A stretch of 64,000 bases of DNA, from contig CM039510.1 of assembly GCA_022432975.1 (NCBI GenBank), forward strand, positions 36,400,788 to 36,464,787, written 5' to 3'. This DNA comes from Begonia masoniana. Its lineage: Eukaryota; Streptophyta; Magnoliopsida; Cucurbitales; Begoniaceae. The notes beneath the pieces are model-generated. The model was not told the origin of the DNA and searched no databases. It was given only the letters and a program-made list of their open reading frames with translations. A program made the position numbers and the translations under genes. Shown in pieces: positions 32,107 through 43,814 of this stretch (the first letter of the stretch is position 1; every line of letters starts with the position of its first letter).

Positions 32107-32166
32107 GTAAGTGTTTATGTTAGCTTTAGTTATAAAATGTTTATGAGAGTAGTTAACCCTGTGCAG
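32107..32166 (+). other. Predicted short leader intron before gag
   Basis: CAACT|GTAAGTGTTTATG ... GTGCAG|G, 60 nt. An equivalent donor and acceptor exist in the right-hand element (58363-58424). Removal makes ATG 32179 the first gag start. Confidence 0.45.
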
Positions 32167-32178
32167 GAAATTAGTAAA

Positions 32179-35100
32179 ATGGCTAGGCGCCCAGGAAGAC
32201 CAAGAATACCAAGAGAGATACCAAGTCCTAGACGTGAGGAGGACTCTAGTGTAATTAGGCAGCTGACAGAATTAATGCGTCAGCAGACTGATATTGTGCG
32301 TCAACAATCTGATCAATTAGGAGTGCTGTTGAATCGGGAAGCACAAGGAAGTGCTAACTCAGGTTCTAACAGTGAACATTCTGGAGATAGATTCCGGAGA
32401 CTGAGACCACCCACATTTGATGGACATTCCTCCGATCCAGTCATTGCTGAGGGATGGCTTAGGAAGATTGAAAGTATGTTCAGGTGTGCCAACATAGGAG
32501 AAGAAGAGAAAGTCACATTGGCAACCTTTCATTTGGCTGGAGAAGCTCAGCTCTGGTGGGAGACAATAGAAACCACCACAGATGTTTTGACAATGCAATG
32601 GTCACGATTCAAAGACATTTTCTACGGGAAGTATTTCAATAGCACCGTCCAAACTGGAAAGAAGTTGGAGTTTCTGAACTTGAAGCAGACAGGGTCTGTG
32701 GCCGAGTATAGTAGGCAGTTTGAGTCCCTGTCCAGGTTTGCTGGACACTTTGCTCACAAAGACGAGGATAAGGTGTTCAAGTTTGTGCATGGACTGAAAC
32801 CAGAAATTTACCGAGGAGTTAAATTTTGCGGTATTAAAGGTTTGGCGTTAAGTGAAGTAGTGTCCACTGCTCTGGAAGTAGAAGAGGCTGAAAGGATGTG
32901 TGCTGGAACAAAGGAAGTCCCACAAAGGTTTGTTCAACCACAACAACAGAGAGGGATGAAGAGGCCGAATGAAGGCCAGAATAGCCAAAGATCAAGGAGG
33001 AAGGTACCAGATAGTCAGAAGTATCCCCAGTGTCCGAAGTGTCTGAAAAGTCATTTGGGTGAATGCAGGTTTGGATCGGGAAAGTGTTTCAATTGCGATG
33101 AAGTTGGGCATGCTTTCAGAGATTGCCCGAGACCCAGAGTCACTCGGTGTTTCAACTGCGGCAAGGTTGGTCACTTTAACAGAGACTGTCCGGCCTTGAA
33201 GAATGGCCCTGCTGTGATTAAGCCAAGAATATTCTCCATGGTTGAGCCAGGCGATGATGAGCAGCCTGCTGTGGTGTTAGGTACTATACTGGTCAATTCC
33301 CTACCCGCTTTTACATTGATAGATTCTGGTGCAACACACTCATTCGTAGCATTGACATTTGCTGATAAGTTAGATGTAAAGCTTACCTCTACTGTGCATG
33401 TATTTGATGTTGCCTTACCCTCTGGTGAACATATGCACTCTAACCAAGTAATTCCTGATAGCAATGTATTGGTAGGGAACATGAATTTACCTGCCGATCT
33501 CATTATTATGGACATAATGGGATTTGATGTAATCCTAGGAATGGATTGGTTGTTTAAACATTATGCCACAATTGATTGTAGGACTGGAATAGTTAGTTTC
33601 CAACCCCCTGGTAATTTGAAACATACCTTTCAGGCCTCAAGGAAGAGTGAGGTGATGTCTGTGATGACTTCCATTAACACTAGACCTTCCCTGTGTAGAG
33701 GGTATTTGTGCTTCTTAGCTAGCGTTTTAGACGCACGGCTTGTAGGAAAGGCAAATCCTCAGAATGTCCTAACTGTCCGAGACTTTCCTGAAGTGTTTTT
33801 AGATGACCTTCCTGGTTTACCACCCGATAGAGAAATCGAATTTGTTGTAGATGTTTACCCCGGAGCCGAGCCTGTGTCTAAAAATCCATATAGACTAGCA
33901 CCAACAGAACTTAAAGAGTTAAAGAAACAGTTGGAGGACTTGTTGGAGAAGGGATTCATACGCCCAAGCTTCTCACCGTGGGGTGCACCTGTCCTCTTTG
34001 TCAAGAAGAAGGATGGATCAATGCGTATGTGCATTGATTATAGAGAATTGAATAAGTTAACTGTCAAGAATAAGTACCCTCTACCGAGGATTGACGACTT
34101 ATTTGACCAACTTAAGGGTGCGAGAGTTTTCTCTAAGATTGACTTAAGGTCCGGTTATTACCAATTGAAGGTTAAATCTGAAGACATCCCAAAGACTGCT
34201 TTTCGTACAAGGTATGGACACTATGAGTTTTTGGTTATGTCTTTTGGTTTGACAAATGCACCAGCAGCCTTCATGGATCTCATGAATAGGGTGTTTCGTG
34301 AGTATTTAGATAAGTTTGTTATTGTATTCATTGATGACATCCTAATCTACTCTAAAACTGAGGACGAGCATGCAAGGCATTTGGGTTTGGTGTTGGAGTT
34401 ACTAAGACAGCACCAACTTTATGCTAAGTTTTCCAAGTGTGAATTTTGGTTGGACAGAGTTCACTTTCTTGGTCACGTGATCTCTGGTGATGGAATATCT
34501 GTCGATCCAGCTAAAGTTCAAGCAGTTAAGGAATGGCCCCAACCGAAGAATGCTACAGATATCAGGAGCTTTCTTGGACTAGCAGGGTACTACAGAAAGT
34601 TCATTGAGGGGTTTTCGAAGATTGCCACACCCCTCACTATGTTAACAAGGAAAAATGTAAAGTATATTTGGACTGATAAGTGTGAGTTCAGTTTCCAAAC
34701 CTTAAAGCAGAAATTGACCAATGCACCTATACTAACCCTTCCTGTTGAAAATGGTAAGTTTAGTATTTATTGCGATGCTTCCAAAATTGGACTTGGCTGT
34801 GTTTTGATGCAAGACGGAAAAGTTATAGCTTATGCATCTAGGCAATTAAAAGTGCATGAGAAGAATTATCCTACTCATGACTTAGAATTAGCTGCAGTGG
34901 TTTTTGCATTAAAGATTTGGAGGCACTACCTGTATGGACAAACTTGCGAAATATTTTCAGATCATAAGAGTCTGAAGTACATTTTCACACAGAAGGAGCT
35001 AAACATGAGGCAACGTAGATGGTTGGAATTTGTAAAAGACTATGACTTTGAGATTAAGTATCATCCCGGCAAAGCAAATGTAGTGGCAGACGCTTTGAGC

Positions 35101-36663
35101 AGGGTGACTCCATCGGTTTCTACGTTGATTCTAGACATACCGATAGCCTTAGAGACTGAATTCCTAAGGTTTAACCTTGAAGCAGTATCTAGCGTGTCAG
35201 CCATGCTTTCGGCCATATCTTTGAGGCCTACTATTTTGGGGAGAATAAAGGAAGTTCAAATGAATGACGCTGAATGCAATAAGTATAAGCTGTACATAGA
35301 TTCTACTGTCAAGACAGATTTCAACTGCTCGGCTGATGGAATCCTTAAGTTTAGAAATAGATGGTTTGTTCCAGCTAATGTCGAGCTTCGAAAGGAAATT
35401 CTATCCGAGGCTCATTCTTCTAGACTCTCTATTCATCCTGGAAGTACTAAGATGTACAGAGATCTCAAGCAGCATTTTTGGTGGCCAAGTATGAAAAGAT
35501 GTGTGGCGGAGTACGTGGAGTCATGTTTGGTCTGCCAGCAGGTCAAAGCTGAACATCAGAGGCCTGCAGGAACATTGCAACCCCTACCAGTTCCGGAATG
35601 GAAGTGGGAACAAGTGACAATGGATTTTGTTACAGGATTGCCTAGAACAGCAAAAGGACACGATGCAATTTGGGTAATAGTTGATCGTTTGACCAAATCC
35701 GCCCATTTTCTGCCTATTAAGATAACATATTCGATGGATCAACTAGCAGAGTTGTATGTGCAAGAGATCATTAGATTGCATGGAGTTCCAAGCACTATAG
35801 TTTCAGACCGAGACTCTAGATTTACATCTAAGTTTTGGAAAAGTTTGCATAAGGCTATGGGAACACAACTTAACTTTAGCACAGCCTTTCACCCTCAAAC
35901 AGATGGACAATCCGAGAGAACTATTCAGACCTTAGAGGATATGCTCCGAGCGTGCATATTAGATTTTCAAGGATCTTGGAGTAAGTATTTACCATTGGTA
36001 GAGTTCTCTTACAACAACAGTTTTCAGGCGACAATAGGAATGGCACCGTATGAGGCATTATATGGACGAAAATGCAGATCACCTTTGTACTGGGATGAAG
36101 TTGGTGAAGCACAACTACTAGGTCCTGATATCGTGCAGCAAACAGTGGAGAAGATTGCCCTCATCCGACAGAGAATTTTGACAGCTCAAAGCCGACAGAA
36201 AAGCTATGCAGACAAGAGGAGAAGAGAACTGGAATTTGAAGTAGAGGATGAAGTTTTCCTTAAGGTGTCACCTTTCAAAGGAGTCGTGAGATTTGGAAAA
36301 AGAGGAAAGTTGAACCCCAGATTTATTGGACCGTTCACTATCCTGAAGAGAGTTGGGAAAGCAGCCTATCAATTACAGCTACCAGCTTCTATGGAAGGAA
36401 TACATGATGTGTTCCATGTCTCTATGCTAAAGAAGTGTATACGGGATCCAACTCATGTCGTTGAACAGCAGAACATTGAGATTCAACCTACACTCACCTA
36501 TGAAGAAAAGCCAGTAAAGATTCTAGATTATGCAGTGAAGGTATTGCGCAACAAAGAAGTGCCACTAGTGAAAGTCTTATAGCACAACCAGAACTTGGAG
36601 GAGACAACTTGGGAACGCCAGCACGACATGATGGATCAACATCCGGAGTTATTCAGGTACTGA
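32179..36663 (+). pseudogene. Gag-pol polyprotein (Tekay type), stop in chromodomain
   Basis: One frame of about 1494 codons, open from ATG 32179 to TAG 36580-36582, then 26 codons to TGA 36661. In-frame codons upstream of 32179 (from 32083) lie in a predicted leader intron. Domains in order: Gag (about residues 75-190, LAGEAQLWW); two CCHC knuckles ([28 protein letters not shown], near 300-340); aspartic protease ([11 protein letters not shown], near 380); reverse transcriptase with FIDDILIYS near 717; RNase H (YCDASK near 862); integrase with HHCC zinc site and Asp (MDFVTGL), Asp (SDRDSRF) and Glu (DGQSERT) near 1080-1245; then the chromodomain. The TAG replaces the Trp of the VLW motif. 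Every catalytic motif that I can check is present. Confidence 0.92.
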
Positions 36664-36685
36664 ATTTTGAGGACAAAATTCTTTT

Positions 36686-36698
36686 AAGGAGGGTAGAT
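36686..36698 (+). other. Polypurine tract
   Basis: AAGGAGGGTAGAT immediately before the 3' LTR, preceded by TTTTGAGGACAAAATTC. Confidence 0.88.
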
Positions 36699-38967
36699 TG
36701 TAGCACCCGGTTTCAATAAATCAAAATAAGTTATTAAACGGTGGTATATAATTTTTATGGTTAAAATTTAGTGAAATGTTGATTAGGTTGTAAATGACTA
36801 GGCAGGGGCAAGATGGTAATTTCGAATTTATATTGTGGATAAGGTATTTAAGGAAAGGTTTAGTGAGGTTTAGCCGCCACTGTTTTATTACTCTTACCTC
36901 TCAGCTCAAACAGACTACCTCTGGGCGATTTTCCCTCCGATTTTCCCCAACCAAGGTGAGTTTTGAATCAACTACTTGCCGTTCTAGTGCTAGGGTAGCT
37001 GAAGGATTGCAACGTATGTATCTTCGATAAGCTGCGGGTGAGAGATTTGGGTTTTGGGGTTTAGTGATATATCGGGAATGCTTAATCAGTAGAGCCCCAA
37101 ACTGGCTTCCTTAGACTTCAGTAGTTAGATAAAGTTTAGTGGAGATCTAATCCATAATCTGTCAATGGTTTTAGGTGAGCAGATTTTTGGAGTAGCATAT
37201 AGCCGAGCGATTTCCAGGAGCCAGGTAAGTAAAGTAATGTGTGAGCCTTCGGGCCTACATCACAAAACAGTAGGTTTATGCATGTTTGAGTGTTTCTTTT
37301 CTTTATGTCATGCATTAAGTTTTTGAAGAATTACGAAAATGAATTTATGTGCAAGGTTATGATGAGTATGAATTGAATGAAACAGAGTAGCTGTTAAGGG
37401 AAGTAATCCGCCCCTTAACTGAGTAGAGGATTTATTACATTGGGAGAACCGATCCCACTCCCAAGGGAATTAAGGGATCTGTATTAGCTGTTAAGGGAAG
37501 TAATCCACCCCTTAACTGAGTAGAGGATTTATTACATTGGGAGAACCGATCCCACTCCCAAGGGAACTTAGGGATCAGACCAGTTTATGAACGATGCACA
37601 ACTGAGTTGAGAAAATTAGAAACTGCATGATCAGGGTTTATGTTTCAGCATACATTTCATTAATGCTTTACTTGCTTAGCATTAGGCTAATAGATGAGTT
37701 TTGTGATGTAGGTGTTGAGGATACAGCAGGTGATTTCCCTGAGAGCATAACCGAGTAGATGAGGTTGGTGGAGCACGGCTGTGCAACGGTCAGGCATCTG
37801 ATGGGGCGGTTTGACTGGTGTCATTGGCTAACAAAGATTAATTGACAGTATTTCAAATTTATTATACTGAGCTTTCATGACAATAGAAATTTTAATGTTT
37901 TGGAATTCGCTTTTGAGTTTCTTTTCTGATAACGATATTCTGTTGGGATTTCAAGATAGTACTTATGAGTTTCTAGTGACACAAAGGTTTGGATTGTCTC
38001 TGGTTAGTTTTAGCAAGAATGAGTTACTTGAAGTTTTCAAAAGTATTCTTAGTTTTCTCTGAATTTAGTATTTTGTTGGTTTATTACTGGATTTGCAAGT
38101 GAAGCGATTAGAGTTGTTGTTTTGCTCTCTATCGACAGATGATATCTGTCGGTAGATGTTGAATAAATTTTAAATTCTATCGGAAGATGTCTTCAGAAAA
38201 GCCATCGGAAGATGTGAATTTTAAAGTCTATCAGTAGATGCTTTAAGGAGTTACGTGAGTAGCACGTGTCGGCAGATGTAGTCCATTCCATCGGAAGAGG
38301 GAGAAACCCGTTTGTCGTTTAGCGAATCGGAAGGTGTAGAGTAACCCGTTTGTCGTTTAGCGAATCGGAAGGCGTGGAGTCATATTGTTGTTATCGGAAG
38401 ATGACGTGTGTTTGTCTATTGAGAGATGAAATTGCGCTGACTTCATCGGCAGATGAAGTTATGTTAACTTCATCGGCAGATGAAGTGGTGTGTGAAGTTA
38501 CCATGATTTCATCGGCAGATGAAGTTGTGGGTGAAGTTGTGTAGACGTCATCGGCAGAAGCCTTTGGTTTTCTGCTTCTGCTCCTTCCGTTGACTAGTCG
38601 TCGGCAGACGAGTTCAACTCGTGACGTCATCGGCAGGAACCTCGTTCCGTTTCCTTCCGTTGACTTTGTCGTCGGCAGATGAATTCGACTTTTGTAATTC
38701 CTTGAGTGGTCCATCATTTAAAACCTTATTTTCTCTTGACCGAATACTTTAAACATTTCCATTAATCTTTCCAACAATATTTTCACAGCTAGTTAAATCC
38801 CCATTGTAGTTTTAAATAATTTTCCGCTGCAAAGTTTTCAAATGTTTTGAACGTTTAGAAAATGTCAAATTTTGAATGTCGAATGAAGTTTTAAATTTAT
38901 TCGAAATTTCTTAGTTATGATCAAGTAATGAGTAGCGAACCGGGTTCAGATAACTCGGGGCGTTACA
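36699..38967 (+). repeat. 3' LTR of the Tekay-type element
   Basis: Near-identical to 29755-32023, including the predicted intron (37225-37711) and the GGCA hairpins. Confidence 0.94.
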
Positions 38968-38972
38968 AAATC

Positions 38973-40138
38973 AATCCGCTCAAATTCGCAGTCTTGAAAA
39001 TCAACTTGGTCAATTCGCAAGCATTATTAATGAAAGGTCACAAGGCTCATTACCAAGTAACACTGAAGTGAATCCGAAAGAGCATTGTAATGCCATTACC
39101 ACTCGAGATGGCACAGTAGTTGAACCAGTGCAAAAAGAGAAAGACGTGCCACAAGTTGTTAATGAGGAGTATAATACAGCTAAAGTTCAAAAATCACACC
39201 CAGCTCATCAACCACCGCCAGTGCCATTTCCACAAAGACTGAAGAATGTGAAGCTTGATAATCAGTTTTCTAAGTTCCTTGATATTTTCAAAAAGCTCCA
39301 CATCAACATTCCATTCGCAGAGGCCCTTGAGCAAATGCCGAGTTATGCTAAATTTTTAAAAGATATTCTTTCCCACAAGCGCAAAATAGATGAGTGTGGT
39401 TTTATAGCTCTTACAGAAGAATGCAGTGCTATTATTCAGAAAAAGCTACCTCAAAAATTAAAAGATCCAGGAAGTTTTACTGTACCATGCGAGATTGGCA
39501 GTTCTGTCTCTACCAGGGCACTATGCGATTTGGGAGCGAGCATTAATTTGGTGCCTTTGTCTATATTCCGGAAACTCAATTTAGGCGAAGCAAAGCCGAC
39601 AGAGGTTACATTATTGATGGCCGATCGTTCTATTAAACACCCGAGGGGAATCATTGAAGATGTGCTCGTAAAGGTCGACAAATTTATATTCCCTGCCGAT
39701 TTTATTGTGCTAGATATGGAAGAAGATCAGAATGTGCCGATTATATTAGGGCGACCATTCTTAGCTACAGGTGGTGCTGTCATTGATCTTAGAAAGGGGG
39801 AGCTCAAATTGCAAGTACAGGATGAAGAGGTGACATTCAAGGTGTATAAGTCAATGGAGTACCCAATATCTAGCGCTGACATATTTCGGGTGGAACTCCC
39901 TAACACTATTACAATGGAAGCCTCACGTCAACTAAGCGACTCTCTTGAGCTGAATGAGATGAAATACGTTGAAAATCTGGGGGAATCGACATTACAGGTC
40001 ATACCACCTATTAAGAAACCACCTGTCCATAAAAAGATTCTGGCGAATGATAGGTTGGTAAATGGGCAACAAGGTGTACCATATTGGGACGGTACAGTTA
40101 AAAATGCAAATTCCATTATATATCTTGACCCAACATGA
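38973..40138 (+). pseudogene. Athila-type gag/protease, C-terminal part
   Basis: Continues the Athila frame after the nested insertion; joining at the AAATC duplication keeps the reading frame. Contains an aspartic protease-like domain with CDLGASINLVP near 39525-39560 and the second-half motif VPIILGRPFLATG near 39735-39770. It ends at TGA 40136-40138. In autonomous Athila elements reverse transcriptase follows in the same frame; here nothing follows. The role would be Gag maturation. It cannot be made as one protein while the insertion and the upstream TAG remain. Confidence 0.85.
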
Positions 40139-40199
40139 CGCAGCATATCGTCAAGCTGATGACGTTAAAACACGCACTCAGTGGGAGGTAACCCATTAG

Positions 40200-40720
40200 T
40201 TATTTATTTTCCTTTATTCATTTTTCTTTATTTTTACTTCTATTTATTTTTATTTTTGTTATTTTCATTTCGTTTTACTTAGTGTAGTTTCGTTTTCCTT
40301 GTTATTTCGTTTTCGTTTTCATTGTATTTTCATTTGTTTTTATGTTTTAGTTTCTTATTTCACTTTATTTCTTTTTTTTTTTTTACTTTATTTCATTCTT
40401 TTTCTTTTTTTTTTACTTTATTTCATTTCTTTTATTTTTTTTTATTTTTTTTTCAATAGTTTCCGATTAAGTCATTTTATTTTCTTGTTATCATTTTATT
40501 TCTTTATTTATTTTTATTTTTATTTTACTTTATTTTATTTTATTTTTTCTCTTACTGTTATTTTTAGTTTTATTTAGTTTCTTACTTTATTTTCTTTTTA
40601 TTTATTTTTCTTATTTTATTTTATTTATTTTTCTTCTTTTAAATAGGGTCCGATTTAGTTATCTTAAATTCTTTTTATCATTTTATTATATTTTGTTTAG
40701 TTAAAAAAAAAAAAAAAAGC
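40200..40720 (+). repeat. T-rich low-complexity tract
   Basis: About 500 bases of TTTATTT/TTTTCATT-type sequence directly after the protease frame, occupying the place where pol would be. Open frames in it are compositional artefacts. Confidence 0.9.
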
Positions 40721-40811
40721 TCTTCTGCTCGATTACTCCTTCGCCCAAAACTCCACGACTAGCTCAAGACATTATGAGGTACGCGACTTTTACTCTATAT
40801 TTTTTATACAT

Positions 40812-42297
40812 TGAGGACAATGTCTATTTTAAGTTTGGGGGTGATTTTAGCGTATCTTAGCACTTTGATATATTTTGGTATTGCAATCTGAAATCTTGGT
40901 TGAGGTGTCGATGATGATTTAAATGATTGATTCATGCTTTAATTCCTTGAGAAATGCTGAGTAAAAGAGTGATTTGTTTTAGTTTGCATTGATTAGAGCT
41001 TACATAGTTATCTTCACAACTTTGAGCACGTTTTATTCTTATTTGATCCTATTTGTTGGTGATATATTTGTGTAGGCTACTGAGAGTGAAACCCAGATAC
41101 TCTAAGGGAGTGAATGAGAACAAACATGGTGAGGGAGTGTAACTCTAGTCAAAGACTTTGATAGTGAGGACATTGAGAGGAAAATCTTTCTTAGTTTTGC
41201 CCATTATTCACGAATGCAATTGAAATTTTTCAGAAATAAGAGAATGATTTAGGCCATCTTTGAACCGTTTGAGCTTTCTGACCCTACCTTGTTGTGTCAT
41301 TTAATGACACTCATAGTCACCCTTTTGAGCCTATTATTTACAATTCATTTGTCACTTGAAATTAGCCTAGCCTTATATATTTCTCTTATCTTAGTTATTG
41401 AGCACGAAGATATTGATCTAAATTAAGGAAAAGTTGGAGGCAATGGTGAAAATCAAGAGCTACTCCTTTGTCATTGGTTTCGTTTTAGAACATTAAGTCG
41501 TTGTATTGACGTTATTTGTCAATTGAAAAAAAAAAAAAGAAGAAGAAAAGAAAGAAAAAGAAAAAGCAAGTTTGAACAATTTAGTTTTCTTTCTAGTTTT
41601 TTTTTTTTTATTTTTATTCTCTGTGAGTATTATGTTTGTATTGATTTTGTTTTGTAATAATGACAAAGGAGTTGAGTTGGGTGATATTGAGTGAATCAAG
41701 TTTGGGGGTGAACAAAGGAAAGAAAGTTTGAGCAAATTCAATAAGTGAGTAAGTGAATGGAAGAAATTTTTGATTGGGTGCAACAAGGAGGAATGAGTGG
41801 TGCTCTGAGTATTCGCTTGAATTCATACAATTCCTACCTTTCACCCGGCCTTCCATTACAAACTTGTGAAGACCTATTGACTTTTGTTTTTGATTTATGG
41901 ATATTTGCTATTAGTTGGATAGTGGGCAAAGCTAGTGAATGATTAGAGTGACTGGAGCGATCCCGAGTGAAATGAGAATGTATCCCTTACCTGTAGCTAC
42001 ATTAGTTGAACCGACAATTAGAGGAAGATAAGAATAAACAAACACACACACACGTGGATTTCTAAGTAAGTTATTGTCAATGCACTAATATGAGTTATTT
42101 CTTTTGCAAAGTGTTACACTTGGTGTTTTTAGTATGAGTTTTTCAAGCTGAGACAAATCACCGAAAACCTTGATCAAGATTGTTTTACCATTGTATGTTG
42201 TTGAGCGATTTGAAGGTGATTAATGGCATATCTCTTTGTTTTAACTGAGCTGCGTTTTGTTCGCTTGAGGACAAGCTTTCATTTAAGTTTGGGGGTA
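40812..42297 (+). other. Athila 3' non-coding region with three polypurine-like tracts
   Basis: AAGTTTGGGGGTG at 40831, CAAGTTTGGGGGTG at 41697 and the terminal TAAGTTTGGGGGTA at 42284-42297. The first and last are preceded by TTGAGGACAA. I see no coding domain in between. Confidence 0.8.
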
Positions 42298-43814
42298 TGA
42301 TAAGTATGTATTTTACACACTTATGTATACTTTTTACACTTGAGTTGATAAGATTTTCTCGAATATTTGAAGGAATTTGATGAATTTTGTGTAAGTGTGC
42401 AGAGAAATTATTTTGAACAGGATAAAATAAAGAGAAGCAAAATTTAGTTGGCAAAACAGCGAACATGCCAATTGATCGCTCATTCCAGGCAATTGATTGA
42501 CAGAAAAGCAACAGAAAACTGGCAAAACATTATACAAAGAAGTCGAAAATTATGCAAGAAAACAGAGAAGGTGGCGATCAATCGCCACAGTCTAGCGATC
42601 GATCGCCACATGAATTCAAATTTGGAAAGAGCAATTAATTCAATCTTGGCCGTCAACTTGAGGAAGGAAAGAATCAAGCCGTGGATCTGATCTGATAGAG
42701 AAGAAACATTAAATAAAAACCTAACGATGAGAGGTGCTGCGAAAAAAAAAAGAGAATTCAGCGATTCGGCATTCTCTGCGATTTGGAGAGCTTCGGCAGA
42801 GGCGAAGGATTCGGACTTGGAGGGCGAGCAGCTAGTCTGCAATTTTGAGAGCGCAGCAGAGAGGGAGTCGGTGTTCAGCGACTTTGAGAGCAAGAACAAG
42901 GAGGATTCGGCGATTCTGGCGAGCTGCGAATTTGGCGATTTGGAGCTGCAAGTTTAACTTTCTGCAGAGAAAAATTTTACAGAGAAGAAGAGCAGCGATT
43001 TTCAGGAAGTGATTTTTGCAAAGCATAGTTTTCTTTGTCCTTTATTTTCTTTAATTTTTAATTATGAACCATTTAATTACTTTAATTGTTTTCATTTATT
43101 TTAGTATGAACTAATCTTTTACTCTAGGGCTACGATGTAGCCAGATGATATTTATTTTCATGTTCTTCGTTTAATTATATTTATTGAGTATTTCTTCCAA
43201 TATTTGTTGGCGCATTTAATTTCTATTCTTAATACCTGTAAATTTCTGGCCAATCTTTACTTGATGTTTGGGATGTTTTGAGACCGAGAGGTGATAAATA
43301 TCCGTGCACTGAAATTAATGTCATGAATATAAGTAGGCTAGAGATAGTTACGGTATTGATGTGATCATTGTGATTTCTTGATAGAATTGTATTTGATTAA
43401 TGCAGGATTTGAGACTGAGAAGTGATAACCCATTAATCAGATAAACTATGCAATGCTCGAGAGAGATTGTACTAGAATTTAGTGAAATCGATCATCAACA
43501 TAGGAAGAATATTTATGAATATAATTGCGAAGAACTGAAATAAATGTTGTCTTGGTGAAATCGTAGTATCTAGGTTTTTTATCAATTAAATTTAATCTCA
43601 TTTTATTTGTTTTGCTATTTTAATATAGTTTATTTTAATTGTTTTGGTCATTTATTTTAATTACAATTCTTAAAAATCATCAAACGTGTGTTCAATTGAG
43701 AATTAAGATTAATTATTTCGATTATTAATTACAAGTCCTCGTGGGTTCGACACTCTATTTTATCACTATATTACTTGTTGCGACTCGTACACTTGCGAAA
43801 TATTTTGCACAACA
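42298..43814 (+). repeat. 3' LTR of the Athila-type element
   Basis: 1517 bp, about 1% divergent from 26868-28383; followed by target-site duplication ATGAC at 43815-43819. Confidence 0.93.

Larger units (their letters stand above)
29755..38967 (+). mobile_element. Nearly intact Tekay-type Ty3/gypsy (chromovirus) retrotransposon
   Basis: LTRs 29755-32023 and 36699-38967 (2269 bp each, TGTAGCACCCGG...CGGGGCGTTACA). Target-site duplication AAATC at 29750-29754 and 38968-38972. Primer-binding-like TGGTATTAGAGA and polypurine tract AAGGAGGGTAGAT. One long gag-pol frame with a single nonsense codon in the chromodomain. About 14 LTR differences by eye (about 0.6%), fewer than in the Athila host, as nesting requires. 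Confidence 0.95.
26868..43814 (+). mobile_element. Athila-type LTR retrotransposon (Gag-protease only), hosting a nested Tekay element
   Basis: LTRs 26868-28383 and 42298-43814 (about 1.5 kb, TGATAAGTATG...GCACAACA). Target-site duplication ATGAC at 26863-26867 and 43815-43819. Primer-binding site of the tRNA-Asp type and polypurine tract AAGTTTGGGGGTA. Without the nested 29755-38967 element the interior is about 4.7 kb. It encodes an Athila-like Gag and aspartic protease but no reverse transcriptase, RNase H or integrase, so it is non-autonomous. I counted about 14 substitutions between the LTRs (about 1%). Confidence 0.92.

Noticed and set aside
28497..40138. Reverse transcriptase of the Athila-type element
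   Set aside because: The only reverse transcriptase in this interval belongs to the nested Tekay-type element, shown by its own LTRs and TSD.
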